Source: a virus
DNA: 23,127 nt
Virus record (IMG/VR): IMGVR_UViG_3300025781_000081
Span: 1-23,127 of that record
Direction: 5' to 3' (one strand)
In this document: positions 1 through 5,971 of the stretch, piece after piece
Numbering within the stretch: the first letter of the stretch is position 1
Layout: the number at the start of each line of letters is the position of its first letter
Position numbers and translations under genes: made by a program
The notes under the pieces: generated by a model
Seen by the model: only the letters and a program-made list of their open reading frames with translations
What the model was told of the DNA's origin: nothing
Database searches by the model: none

Positions 1-133
1 GAACAGTGATGTTGGATTGACACCTAACTATTTGGTAGCAACAACGGCGGTTGGAACAGTCCCTGTAATAGTGACTGTTCCAACCGCCGTTGTTGCTACC
101 AAATAGTTAGGTGTCAATCCAACATCACTGTTC
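1..133. repeat. 61-bp perfect inverted repeat (fold-back) at the contig end
   Basis: Bases 1-61 are the exact reverse complement of 73-133, leaving an 11-nt centre (62-72). The right arm is the natural coding sequence of the minus-strand gene starting at 444; the left arm is a mirror copy of it. A perfect palindrome ending exactly at base 1 and lying inside a coding sequence is most simply a fold-back chimera from amplification or assembly at a contig edge. A covalently closed hairpin telomere would look similar, but those normally lie between genes. Confidence 0.9.
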
Positions 134-444
134 GATGTACCACCAACTGGATTCCATCCCCACTGGATGTCTCGTGATCCACCTGCTTGATAACCCAACG
201 CATCCAAACCAGAAGTGTCATAAGTCGTATCTGGCCTTGGTTGCCTAACCGCCTGCGGATCATCAACTGGATACATACCCAATTGAAGCTGCGGCTGATC
301 TGGATCCCAGCACTCAGGACAAACTTTCAGTTGATATAGTTTAGTCTTTATAACCTCAAACTTCAACTCTTTTAGCTTGTACCTGAAGCCACATCGATCA
401 CACTGGGCAATCGAATATTTTCCAGAAGCAAACCTATTTCCCAT
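28..444 (-). CDS. Zinc-ribbon virion-region protein, 3' end corrupted by fold-back
   Basis: The 138-aa reading frame has two CxxC pairs (C15/C18 and C42/C45), a zinc-ribbon arrangement, in an N-terminal part starting MGNRFASGKYSIAQ. It resembles a small protein family often found beside connector genes in environmental phages, with an acidic/proline/glutamine-rich middle (residues 48-70). Its ATG overlaps the stop of the preceding gene (TAATG at 444-446), so it is co-transcribed and probably translationally coupled. Only residues up to about 127 are trustworthy: from base 62 downward the sequence enters the mirror arm, so the last ~11 residues and the stop codon are artificial. The real protein is probably longer. 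Function unknown; a structural or head-completion role is inferred from position only. Confidence 0.7.
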   Translation of the reverse strand: MGNRFASGKYSIAQCDRCGFRYKLKELKFEVIKTKLYQLKVCPECWDPDQPQLQLGMYPVDDPQAVRQPRPDTTYDTSGLDALGYQAGGSRDIQWGWNPVGGTSNSDVGLTPNYLVATTAVGTVTITGTVPTAVVATK

Positions 445-1400
445 TACGGACTACCTGACCCAATGAACTGTTGACGTGGAACAAACCTGATAGCAGCTTT
501 CTCACGGTCTTCACCAGCTGCAATATCAAATTGCTCATCGTAATACTGTTTCAACATCTGGATCCTGGGCATCAACTCAGGAACTTTCATAGCAATATGG
601 TACGCCAAACCTGCTGCAACGGCCGGCAGGAAGCGGAAATTCATGTCTTGGGTACTTACCCCTGAACCAGCGTCTTGAACACGTCTGAGGCGCCAATAAA
701 CGAATGTATAGGTGGTAGATGCATCTGGTGTTGGCCACACTGTTACTGCTGGCAATTGAGCCACATAGATCGGTGCAGTAGCTGCATGGCTGGCTGCAGT
801 GGTGTTGTTCTGCCCACGACTGCAGTTGGATAAAACGTTACCAGAAATGTACTGGTAATAAATGGTTTCGCTATCAATCGTTATATAGCCTTGAGCAGCT
901 AAGTTAACGGCTGATGAAATTGTGATGGTTGTATCGGTAGCGCCTATGCTAGATGATAGGGTTACTGCCGTACCGATCTGGTCATACAAAGGGTTAGTCT
1001 CACCCGAAAGTCTCTGTACCCATACTTGAATCGGCCTTGCTTGAGTCAGCTTGTTTGGAATAGTGGCATAGGTAGAAACACTAATACGAGTAATTGTCAG
1101 GTCAGCCTGATTACTGGTTTGGTTAGCATTTGTACGAATCACATGATCCAGCAAATCAATCGTGTCAGTTGGCAATGGATATGTGTTCAAACCAGGAGCC
1201 ATCGTGAATGATCCCTGCTCTATGGTCCACATATTGATGCCACGATTCTGCCACTCGATGGTCATCAGGTTCATTGAACGACGAGCAGTGCGCAGGTCAT
1301 AGCCTGTACGCATTTCACGACCGGCACGCTCCCACGCCTCTTCCGCCAATTCGGTGAAATCTAGGTCAAAGGACGTTGTACCAGTAGTTAAATTAGTCAT
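444..1400 (-). CDS. Virion structural protein, connector/head-completion-like
   Basis: This 318-aa protein opens with a helical segment (ELAEEAWERAGREMRTGYDL, residues 17-36, then ARRSMNLMTIEW) and closes with another helical region rich in Met/Arg (about 265-310). This style is seen in phage head-tail adaptor or stopper proteins. Between them sits a beta-rich insert (about 143-205) with the phage-typical pattern of repeated Thr/Ser/Ile and a CSRGQNNTT motif, an Ig-like or carbohydrate-binding-type module. It is the first large gene after the small basic proteins and overlaps its downstream neighbour by one base. No clear Shine-Dalgarno precedes the ATG: the space is occupied by a copy of the 20-bp palindrome at 1406-1425. 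The assignment to connector proteins is inference from architecture and position. Confidence 0.7.
   Translation of the reverse strand: MTNLTTGTTSFDLDFTELAEEAWERAGREMRTGYDLRTARRSMNLMTIEWQNRGINMWTIEQGSFTMAPGLNTYPLPTDTIDLLDHVIRTNANQTSNQADLTITRISVSTYATIPNKLTQARPIQVWVQRLSGETNPLYDQIGTAVTLSSSIGATDTTITISSAVNLAAQGYITIDSETIYYQYISGNVLSNCSRGQNNTTAASHAATAPIYVAQLPAVTVWPTPDASTTYTFVYWRLRRVQDAGSGVSTQDMNFRFLPAVAAGLAYHIAMKVPELMPRIQMLKQYYDEQFDIAAGEDREKAAIRFVPRQQFIGSGSP
808..827 (+). repeat. Dispersed 20-bp palindrome, copy 1 (diverged)
   Basis: TTCTGCCCACGACTGCAGTT, two end mismatches to the consensus ATCTGYCCACGACTGCAGAT. It lies inside the structural gene 444-1400 and encodes CSRG on the minus strand. Because similar phage modules carry a C-x-R-G motif here, this copy may be partly protein-constrained and is one of the weaker ones. 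Confidence 0.5.
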
Positions 1401-1405
1401 GTTCT

Positions 1406-1425
1406 ATCTGCAGTCGTGGACAGAT
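1406..1425 (-). repeat. Dispersed 20-bp palindrome, copy 2 (intergenic)
   Basis: ATCTGCAGTCGTGGACAGAT on the plus strand. It is the exact reverse complement of the copy at 19086-19105, with identity ending at both 20-bp edges. It lies in the 30-bp gap between two minus-strand genes, immediately upstream of the ATG at 1400, where a ribosome binding site would be expected. Confidence 0.85.
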
Positions 1426-1430
1426 GATAA

Positions 1431-1679
1431 TCAAGAAGCTGCACGCATATTATCAATCAAATTAGGATAGGGTCTTCCTGCCTTCTTTGCTGATGCTTTA
1501 GCTTTAGCTTTCTTCGCAGCACTAAGCTTTTTGTGTTTCTTGGCTGGGTTTGGTTTATCCCAAACCTCGCCTCCACGCTTGTAGAGCGATACATCTTGGG
1601 GATGATCCTTACGATGTATCGTCTTCTTACCAGGCATTTTGGATGGGTTAATATCACCCATCCCACGACTGGCTAGCAT
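1431..1679 (-). CDS. Small lysine-rich basic phage protein
   Basis: The 82-aa protein has a very basic C-terminal half with AKKHKK and KKAKAKASAKK clusters and ends in NLIDNMRAAS. The block MGDINPSKMPGKK (from Met7) followed by RKDHPQDVSLYKRGGEVWD is familiar from small proteins in environmental phage virion modules. Met7 (1661) is an alternative start. The upstream ATG at 1679 is preceded by GGTGGCAAGG at short spacing and overlaps the previous stop by 7 bases, so I keep it with reservations. It shares an xGGx motif with the two genes upstream. Nucleic-acid binding or a virion role is possible from charge; function is unknown. Confidence 0.7.
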   Translation of the reverse strand: MLASRGMGDINPSKMPGKKTIHRKDHPQDVSLYKRGGEVWDKPNPAKKHKKLSAAKKAKAKASAKKAGRPYPNLIDNMRAAS

Positions 1680-1891
1680 GCCTTGCCACCATGAGACATA
1701 TGCTTCTGGTGCTTGTGCAAATGCTCCACTGTATCGTGGTGCAACTTGTGACCAGCAGCATGTTCTTTATAGTGGTGATGGTGGTGAACGTGTCCACCAG
1801 CCTCGTGCTCAGCCATCATCTCATGGTGCATTTTGTGCTCATGGGGATGCTCATGACCAGCAGGATGAATATGTCCGTGACTGTGTTTCAT
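1673..1891 (-). CDS. Extremely histidine-rich small protein (26 His in 72 aa)
   Basis: By my count 26 of 72 residues are histidine, including HVHHHHH in the middle and alternating HxH patterns at the N-terminus (KHSHGHIHPAGHEHPHEHK). Acidic residues are scattered throughout, and the protein ends SHGGKAC. The start has a clear AAGGAG seven bases upstream of the ATG. No fold is recognisable; the composition suggests binding of zinc, nickel or copper, or charge-tunable binding to DNA. It sits between a His/Lys-rich protein and a Lys-rich protein in one operon. It is not an antisense shadow: it has its own ribosome binding site and tight spacing with both neighbours. Function unknown. Confidence 0.7.
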   Translation of the reverse strand: MKHSHGHIHPAGHEHPHEHKMHHEMMAEHEAGGHVHHHHHYKEHAAGHKLHHDTVEHLHKHQKHMSHGGKAC

Positions 1892-1901
1892 GGTTTACTC
1901 C

Positions 1902-2657
1902 TTATTTCTTGTGGTGGATTTTGCCACCGTGCTTCTTTGCATTGATGATAGGACCGTCACCGATGGTATTGCCCTTCATCTTTTCTTGCAATGCTCTTGT
2001 GTGACCACGCTCTTGGATCTTGTGTTCGCCATGCTTGAGGTTACCTTTTCTCAAATCACCGCTTTTCTCCATCTTAGATGGCTCCATGCGAACGTCACCG
2101 CCCTTAGCATAGTGGTGCTTAGTAGCTTTACCGCCGTGCTTAAGAACTTTCTCGCCCATGTCTTTGGAATGGGGTTCACCCTTCTCCATAGTCTTGCCAC
2201 CGGCTTTCATCGCCATCTTGAGGTGATGGTGAGCCATCTTCATGTGATGAGCATGCTCTTCGTGATGAGCTTTACCGCCATGTTTCATAGCCATGCCAGG
2301 AGCAACAGGAGCTGCCATAGGAGCAGGAGCTGCTCTACGACGTGCTGCCATAGCGCCCAACAAAGCTGCGGCTTTGGGGCTCATACCATCGGCTGCCATT
2401 TTCTTTGTGTGACCGCCACGCTTCATAGCTTTGGCTTCGTGCTCTTCTTCACCTGCAATGCGGCGAAGTTCTTTTGCTTGATTTAACTCATGCATTTTCT
2501 CTGATTTCATATTACCACCTTGTTTAAATGTGCGGCCTTTGTCCGCTTTACTGAACTCCTGCCCCACACTGCGAGGGACTCCTACTTTCTTGGCGAACGA
2601 CGCTGAGTGAGCAATCGCTTCCATGAAATTGTGCTGTTTTTTGCTAGACGATGGCAT
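1902..2657 (-). CDS. Lys/His-rich phage protein with repeated xGGx motifs
   Basis: The 251-aa protein begins MPSSSKKQHNFMEAIAHSAS, followed by FAKKVGVPRSVGQEFSKADKG, a conserved-looking N-terminal domain found in many environmental phage proteins. The rest is low complexity and strongly basic, with short glycine-pair repeats (KQGGN, KRGGH, KAGGK, three KHGGK, AKGGD), an Ala/Pro-rich stretch (about 104-122) and a His/Met-rich stretch (about 125-150). A GGAG lies seven bases before the ATG, and the gene overlaps the upstream stop by 14 bases. The composition suggests a DNA-associated or virion-packaged protein, but no enzyme motif is visible. It could also be a disordered scaffold. Function unknown. 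Confidence 0.75.
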   Translation of the reverse strand: MPSSSKKQHNFMEAIAHSASFAKKVGVPRSVGQEFSKADKGRTFKQGGNMKSEKMHELNQAKELRRIAGEEEHEAKAMKRGGHTKKMAADGMSPKAAALLGAMAARRRAAPAPMAAPVAPGMAMKHGGKAHHEEHAHHMKMAHHHLKMAMKAGGKTMEKGEPHSKDMGEKVLKHGGKATKHHYAKGGDVRMEPSKMEKSGDLRKGNLKHGEHKIQERGHTRALQEKMKGNTIGDGPIINAKKHGGKIHHKK

Positions 2658-2889
2658 GGGTATTCTCCACTAGTCGATCAATCTTTGCTTCCAACCTGTC
2701 CAACCGATCCAACACTCTGTTGATATCGGCATGGACTTCTGCTTTTGTCACATACTCTTTTGCCATCTCTTCCCGTGTCCGGTTTAGCAAAATAGTTATG
2801 CGTTGCAATTCTGCTGATTTCTCTCTCAACACCCAGCCTAAAATACCGACAAGCAATGAGAGAACTGCATTCCACATGGTCGTATCCAT
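2644..2889 (-). CDS. Small membrane-anchored coiled-coil protein
   Basis: I start this gene at the ATG at 2889, which overlaps the previous stop as TAATG, giving 81 aa beginning MDTTMWNAV. A longer in-frame extension to 2928 uses a non-ATG codon inside the neighbour and is less likely. Residues 5-20 form one hydrophobic helix (WNAVLSLLVGILGWVL). The remainder is heptad-patterned coiled coil (LQRITILLNRTREEMAKE, then INRVLDRLDRLEAKIDRLVE). The layout, an N-terminal anchor plus a long amphipathic helix, resembles small phage lysis-associated or XhlA-like membrane proteins with the order reversed. That role is inference; no holin or endolysin is visible in this window. Confidence 0.7.
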   Translation of the reverse strand: MDTTMWNAVLSLLVGILGWVLREKSAELQRITILLNRTREEMAKEYVTKAEVHADINRVLDRLDRLEAKIDRLVENTHAIV

Positions 2890-3179
2890 TAGACATACTT
2901 CCCTTTTGTGTGTCCTCTTACGGCACAACCATCAGCACATTTCCACACACGCAAACTTTTGTTAATCCGGCTGTTTGGGTCGTTGGCTGTCTTGGATGAA
3001 GTTAACTTTTTCTTCATCCCCTCCATCCTGGCACAGAAGCTTTTTTTCCTTGATCCGCCCTCGGGTTGAGGAGCTTTTAAATGCATCCCCTCCTTCTCGG
3101 CCGATGCCCTTCCCTTGGCGTTTAGACCGCCATTCGGATTCTTCCCTTCTGCTCTTTGCCATGCTGGTGTCTTAGCCAT
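2889..3179 (-). CDS. Small basic conserved phage protein with SFCARM motif
   Basis: The 96-aa protein contains conserved-looking blocks: W-QR-EGKNPNGGLNAKGRAS (about residues 7-26), SFCARMEGMKKKL (about 47-59), DPNSRINKSLRVWKC and a C-terminal RGHTKGK. This combination is common in phage small basic proteins of unknown function. Three cysteines in the C-terminal half (C49, C80, C85 by my count) could bind metal. It overlaps the glycosyltransferase stop by eight bases (ATGGCTAA) and the next start by one, so translation is probably coupled. No clear Shine-Dalgarno of its own. Function unknown. Confidence 0.75.
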   Translation of the reverse strand: MAKTPAWQRAEGKNPNGGLNAKGRASAEKEGMHLKAPQPEGGSRKKSFCARMEGMKKKLTSSKTANDPNSRINKSLRVWKCADGCAVRGHTKGKYV

Positions 3180-3915
3180 TTACGACTTTCAGTTTGGACT
3201 CACGAATACCCTCTAATAGCGGTACAACAACTTCTTCTCTGAAGTCATTTGTAAATGTTTCGCTACCAATGTGGGGCAAGCTTATATCTACATCAACATG
3301 AACCTTGTAGCCCAGCTCTGTGGCTCGGTCACAAAATAAATAATCTTCACCTACATAGTTGTCGTCTTTGATTGCAAAATCAAACAAAGCATACATTCTT
3401 TCACCAGTAGGCTTGTTCTTATACGACCACTCAGGATGAGCTTCAATCATTCCTTCAATGACGTGACGCTGGATCAACATGAATCCTGTACCTATGCGCT
3501 TTACACGCATCATGGATCCTTCAAATTCCAACTCACCATCATCAGTCCAATACAGATCTGTAAAGAACTTCTTGTCTTTTGCTCTGCGTGGATATGTTCC
3601 AGCAGTGATATCTTTATCTGCGCTCTGAGCCATCAAACGAAGAATGTCGTCTGGCGTTACTATGACATCAGAATCAATAAACAAAAGCTCTGTGCACTTG
3701 GTCTTCAAAAACTCAGCAACAAGCGAGTTCCTGGCCATCGTGATCAAAGAGCAATTGGATATATCAGAAAGCGTAACGGAAATACCAAGACGCATAGCTT
3801 CAGGCATCAACTGTGCTATTGCGTATGCAGTCTTGATATTCAAGCGCCCATCATGGCATGGTATGCCAATGAATAGGTTCCTACCCTGCAGGATTGCTTG
3901 CTTAGTATTAGCCAT
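3172..3915 (-). CDS. Family 2-like glycosyltransferase (GT-A fold, DxD)
   Basis: The 247-aa protein has the signature of phage GT-A glycosyltransferases. An N-terminal IGIPCHDGRLNIKTA leads into a helix, then ITMARNSLVAEFLKT, then the nucleotide-sugar/metal motif FIDSDVIVTPDDI (DSD near residue 98), AGTYPRR, an acceptor-side RIGTGFMLIQRHVIE, and a late GEDYLFCDRATELGYKVHVD block. Such enzymes transfer sugars from nucleotide donors; in phages they may decorate virion proteins or host surface glycans, but the substrate cannot be read here. The start ATG lies in the last codons of the upstream gene (overlap of eight bases, no Shine-Dalgarno), indicating translational coupling within the virion operon. 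Confidence 0.8.
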   Translation of the reverse strand: MANTKQAILQGRNLFIGIPCHDGRLNIKTAYAIAQLMPEAMRLGISVTLSDISNCSLITMARNSLVAEFLKTKCTELLFIDSDVIVTPDDILRLMAQSADKDITAGTYPRRAKDKKFFTDLYWTDDGELEFEGSMMRVKRIGTGFMLIQRHVIEGMIEAHPEWSYKNKPTGERMYALFDFAIKDDNYVGEDYLFCDRATELGYKVHVDVDISLPHIGSETFTNDFREEVVVPLLEGIRESKLKVVNG

Positions 3916-4432
3916 AATGAATAGTTACAAATCCCATGTTTACCATGTACGCATAAATACCATTAATGCATAATTGACCCTCGCCTGGAACCAACAACTG
4001 TTGTGTAGCTGTTGCACCAGTCAATGTCTCATAAGTTGCAATCCAAATGTTTGTGTTTCCATAAACATATTGACAACCTGTGCCTGCATTTGTAACGGTT
4101 CCAGAATTGATATCTGTCATCGTAAAAGTATTGGCATCAGTAACAGTAATGATGTAATTACCGTCTGTAGCTGATACGCCAGAACTATTATTAAATGAAA
4201 TACCAACTGTTGTACCAGTCGTCAATCCATGTCCTGTTGAGGACACAGTAATTGTGTTTCCTGAGCGACCATAAGTAGCAGATGTAACAGGTGCTGTTGT
4301 TGTATCAAAAAATACAATGTTACCAGCCTGACTTGCATTGCCACATAAAGTAACTTGCTTCTTCCGGCAGCGGAACTTAGTCAAAAACCCTGATTGGTTT
4401 AAGTGCGCCGCTCTGACGTCTGTTTGCATCAT
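3908..4432 (-). CDS. Beta-rich virion protein with FCCH-like module
   Basis: I start at the first ATG at 4432, placed seven bases after AAGGAG. A TTG two codons upstream is too close to the ribosome binding site. The 174-aa product has a Thr/Gly/Ser-rich beta module (about residues 55-118) with GNTITVSSTGHGLTTGTTV followed by NYIITVTDANTFTMTD. This pattern is common in phage structural proteins and often labelled as a ubiquitin-activating-enzyme E1 FCCH-like domain. The C-terminus is hydrophobic and compact (QLLVPGEGQLCINGIYAYMV). It follows a rho-independent terminator, so its expression may rely on read-through or on the upstream stretch. A virion surface or tail protein is likely; the exact role is unknown. 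Confidence 0.7.
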   Translation of the reverse strand: MMQTDVRAAHLNQSGFLTKFRCRKKQVTLCGNASQAGNIVFFDTTTAPVTSATYGRSGNTITVSSTGHGLTTGTTVGISFNNSSGVSATDGNYIITVTDANTFTMTDINSGTVTNAGTGCQYVYGNTNIWIATYETLTGATATQQLLVPGEGQLCINGIYAYMVNMGFVTIHYG

Positions 4433-4449
4433 AATCAATCTCCTTGTTT

Positions 4450-4472
4450 AAAAACAAGGGGCCGAAGCCCCT
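4450..4472 (-). terminator. Rho-independent terminator, UUCG loop
   Basis: On the minus strand AGGGGC-TTCG-GCCCCT (stem six pairs, 4457-4472) is followed by TGTTTTT. It lies just after the stop of the gene at 4481 and before the ribosome binding site of the next gene. Confidence 0.85.
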
Positions 4473-4480
4473 AGGACTGA

Positions 4481-5203
4481 TTAGTCAAAGTTACCGTATG
4501 GGTAAGTTGTAGAGTTACCAATGTTTGCATCAAGCTGTGTATAACGAACTGCTGCTGTAATAGTACCAGCTGTTATCACGGGCAATGTAGTTCCTGTACC
4601 AGCGGTATAAGGAATCGTAAATGTAATCACAATTTGTGACATCAAACCAGCATAAGGACCAGTTCCTGATGTTGGAGAAATTGTAATGTCACCAGTTGTT
4701 GAATTGCTAGCAAGCAATTGAGCACCAGTTTGTGTGATTGTGTTGCGTGCTGCAGAAGCGTTTACAGAAGTAATGCTACCGTATGTAGTAGTATTAAATC
4801 CATTGCCCATGCTAGCAGTAACTGTTCCAAGAGTACCACCTGTAGCAGTAATAGCTACATTGGTGTCAATCAAAAAATCATTGATGTTTGAACCGTATGG
4901 TACATAAAACACGATACCACGATACAAAGTACCTGTACCGCCAGATCCTGCGTCAGCAGTGATGGTTGCAGCAACAGGAGGATATACCGTTGCCGAAGGT
5001 GTATAAACAACTGCGTTGGTATTGGGGATGCCATTACCATTTACAAATTGACCTGATACGCCAGCATAGCCAGCAGTACCGTTAGTTGTGTTTGTTAAAA
5101 CAATACTAGTCTCTTGAACTAGATCTGTATAACCTACATTGCGAAGTGGACCGAATCTGCTATCGCCAGATAGAATTGGACCTTCAAACGTTGCGCGTCC
5201 CAT
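4481..5203 (-). CDS. Glycine/threonine-rich virion structural protein
   Basis: The 240-aa protein is dominated by Thr, Gly, Ala, Ser and Val in alternating beta-strand patterns, with no Cys. It opens MGRATFEGPILSGDSRFGPL, a start typical of phage head or tail surface proteins located after the capsid gene. AAGGAG lies seven bases upstream of the ATG. It sits between a homing endonuclease insertion and a terminator, so it may be transcribed from the promoter near 5908 together with the endonuclease. Residues 105-125 contain a more hydrophobic strand (IVFYVPYGSNINDFLIDTN). A decoration or fibre-like role is likely from composition and context; no specific family is recognised. Confidence 0.7.
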   Translation of the reverse strand: MGRATFEGPILSGDSRFGPLRNVGYTDLVQETSIVLTNTTNGTAGYAGVSGQFVNGNGIPNTNAVVYTPSATVYPPVAATITADAGSGGTGTLYRGIVFYVPYGSNINDFLIDTNVAITATGGTLGTVTASMGNGFNTTTYGSITSVNASAARNTITQTGAQLLASNSTTGDITISPTSGTGPYAGLMSQIVITFTIPYTAGTGTTLPVITAGTITAAVRYTQLDANIGNSTTYPYGNFD

Positions 5204-5214
5204 AGTATTGCTCC

Positions 5215-5301
5215 TTATGCAAAAGTATTCTTGCCGATTGTTGCATCATCTGCTGGGGCAGTGGTGGCAAGAATGATTACCCAGTTCTCAATAATATACA
5301 C
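5215..5301 (-). pseudogene. Possible 3' remnant of a gene interrupted by the HNH element
   Basis: A reading frame of 28 codons from a GTG at 5301 to a TAA at 5215 ends ILATTAPADDATIGKNTFA, directly before the ribosome binding site of the next structural gene. The frame continues upstream a few codons into the HNH gene's 3' end and then hits TGA. There is no convincing start or ribosome binding site, but the C-terminal composition looks protein-like. It may be the tail of a virion gene whose 5' part was displaced when the HNH gene inserted. It could equally be chance; 85 bases is short. Confidence 0.3.
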
Positions 5302-5879
5302 TATTCCAACGGAGAGTCAACAATTTTGTTTGACTTTTTTAAGTTTTCCTCTTGGGTGATTACACGCAAATTCCAAGGCACGTGCAGGCCACAGACCTCC
5401 GGCGATATCAGCGGAATAATATGATCCACCACATACCTCTCTCCAGTAATCTTAGTTATCTTTTGAGCCTGTAAATACATTTCTCGCATTGCCAATTTCT
5501 GCTCTGGTGTAATCCATTTTGGCGTTGCACTACGATGTCTACGCTTACGAACACTCGTTAGTGCTTTGTAATATTCTGGATTATTTAACTTGTGTTTCTT
5601 TTTATAGTTATTAACTTCTTCTATTGGTCTTGCATTGGCTCTTGCTTTAACTGCTTCTTTATTTTTCTCATAGTATCTCCGACCAGCTGCTTTTGATGCT
5701 TCTGATTTAGGTTTATCTTTACGCTTCTCGTTATCAATTTTCCAATCTTCTTTCATGCATTCAACACACGAGCCTTTTGTTTTTCTTAAAGCCATGTGCC
5801 CACGACTGCAGATACGACCAGTAAAATAATACTCCGATCTTATTCTTTTAGCTTCTGCTCGGTTGTCTGGATAGTCCAT
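5301..5879 (-). CDS. Free-standing HNH homing endonuclease
   Basis: The 192-aa protein has an N-terminal zinc ribbon (C24 in ICSRGHM paired with CVEC about 13 residues on), a long basic linker (about 45-115), and a C-terminal HNH nuclease domain. The nuclease core is VDHIIPLISPEVCGLHVPWNLRVITQEENLKKSN: DH as the first HNH histidine, the central N in WNLR, and an N near the end in place of the last H. Such enzymes cut DNA at a target and move their own gene by repair. It sits alone between capsid and structural genes, behind a terminator with its own promoter-like sequence and GGGAG ribosome binding site, as expected for a selfish insertion. The flanking 28-codon remnant may be part of the invaded site. 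Confidence 0.85.
   Translation of the reverse strand: MDYPDNRAEAKRIRSEYYFTGRICSRGHMALRKTKGSCVECMKEDWKIDNEKRKDKPKSEASKAAGRRYYEKNKEAVKARANARPIEEVNNYKKKHKLNNPEYYKALTSVRKRRHRSATPKWITPEQKLAMREMYLQAQKITKITGERYVVDHIIPLISPEVCGLHVPWNLRVITQEENLKKSNKIVDSPLE
5794..5813 (+). repeat. Dispersed 20-bp palindrome, copy 3
   Basis: ATGTGCCCACGACTGCAGAT, one clear mismatch at position 3 of the consensus. It lies within the HNH gene and on the minus strand encodes CSRGH, part of its zinc ribbon. Like copy 1 it shares the CSRG reading, so protein constraint is a partial alternative explanation. Confidence 0.6.
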
Positions 5880-5907
5880 ATCGATCTCCCGTTATACGAT
5901 ACGGGTA

Positions 5908-5916
5908 ATTATAGCA
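5908..5916 (-). promoter_or_regulatory. Extended -10 promoter for the HNH gene
   Basis: The minus strand reads TGCTATAAT: a perfect TATAAT with the TGn extension, 29 bases upstream of the HNH start codon and directly after the capsid terminator. The -35 region is poor and overlaps the terminator hairpin, which is acceptable for extended -10 promoters. Between it and the ATG lies CCCGTATCGTATAACGGG, a weak hairpin whose 3' arm contributes to the GGGAG ribosome binding site. Confidence 0.6.
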
Positions 5917-5918
5917 TA

Positions 5919-5941
5919 ATAAAAAACCCACCGAAGTGGGT
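5919..5941 (-). terminator. Rho-independent terminator after the capsid gene
   Basis: On the minus strand ACCCAC-TTCG-GTGGGT (5926-5941) is followed by TTTTTATT. The stem lies 31 bases beyond the capsid stop codon, in the right orientation, with the stable UUCG loop. It would end the high-level transcript of the head genes. Confidence 0.9.
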
Positions 5942-5971
5942 CTTAAAACTAAGTATTTTAATACTTTTGTT

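Noticed and set aside
1-133. Covalently closed hairpin telomere
   Set aside because: The palindrome lies inside a coding sequence, and no telomere resolvase is seen; a fold-back artefact is simpler. Not excluded.
1660-1680. Ninth copy of the palindrome at TCCCACGACTGGCTAGCAT
   Set aside because: Only CCCACGACTG matches; the CTGCAGAT half is missing, so it is not counted.
1639-2486. Two plus-strand ORFs (1639-2004 and 1890-2486) in the His-rich region
   Set aside because: They are antisense to Lys/His-rich genes, whose codons (AAG, CAT, CAC) rarely produce antisense stops. They lack ribosome binding sites, and all neighbours are on the minus strand.
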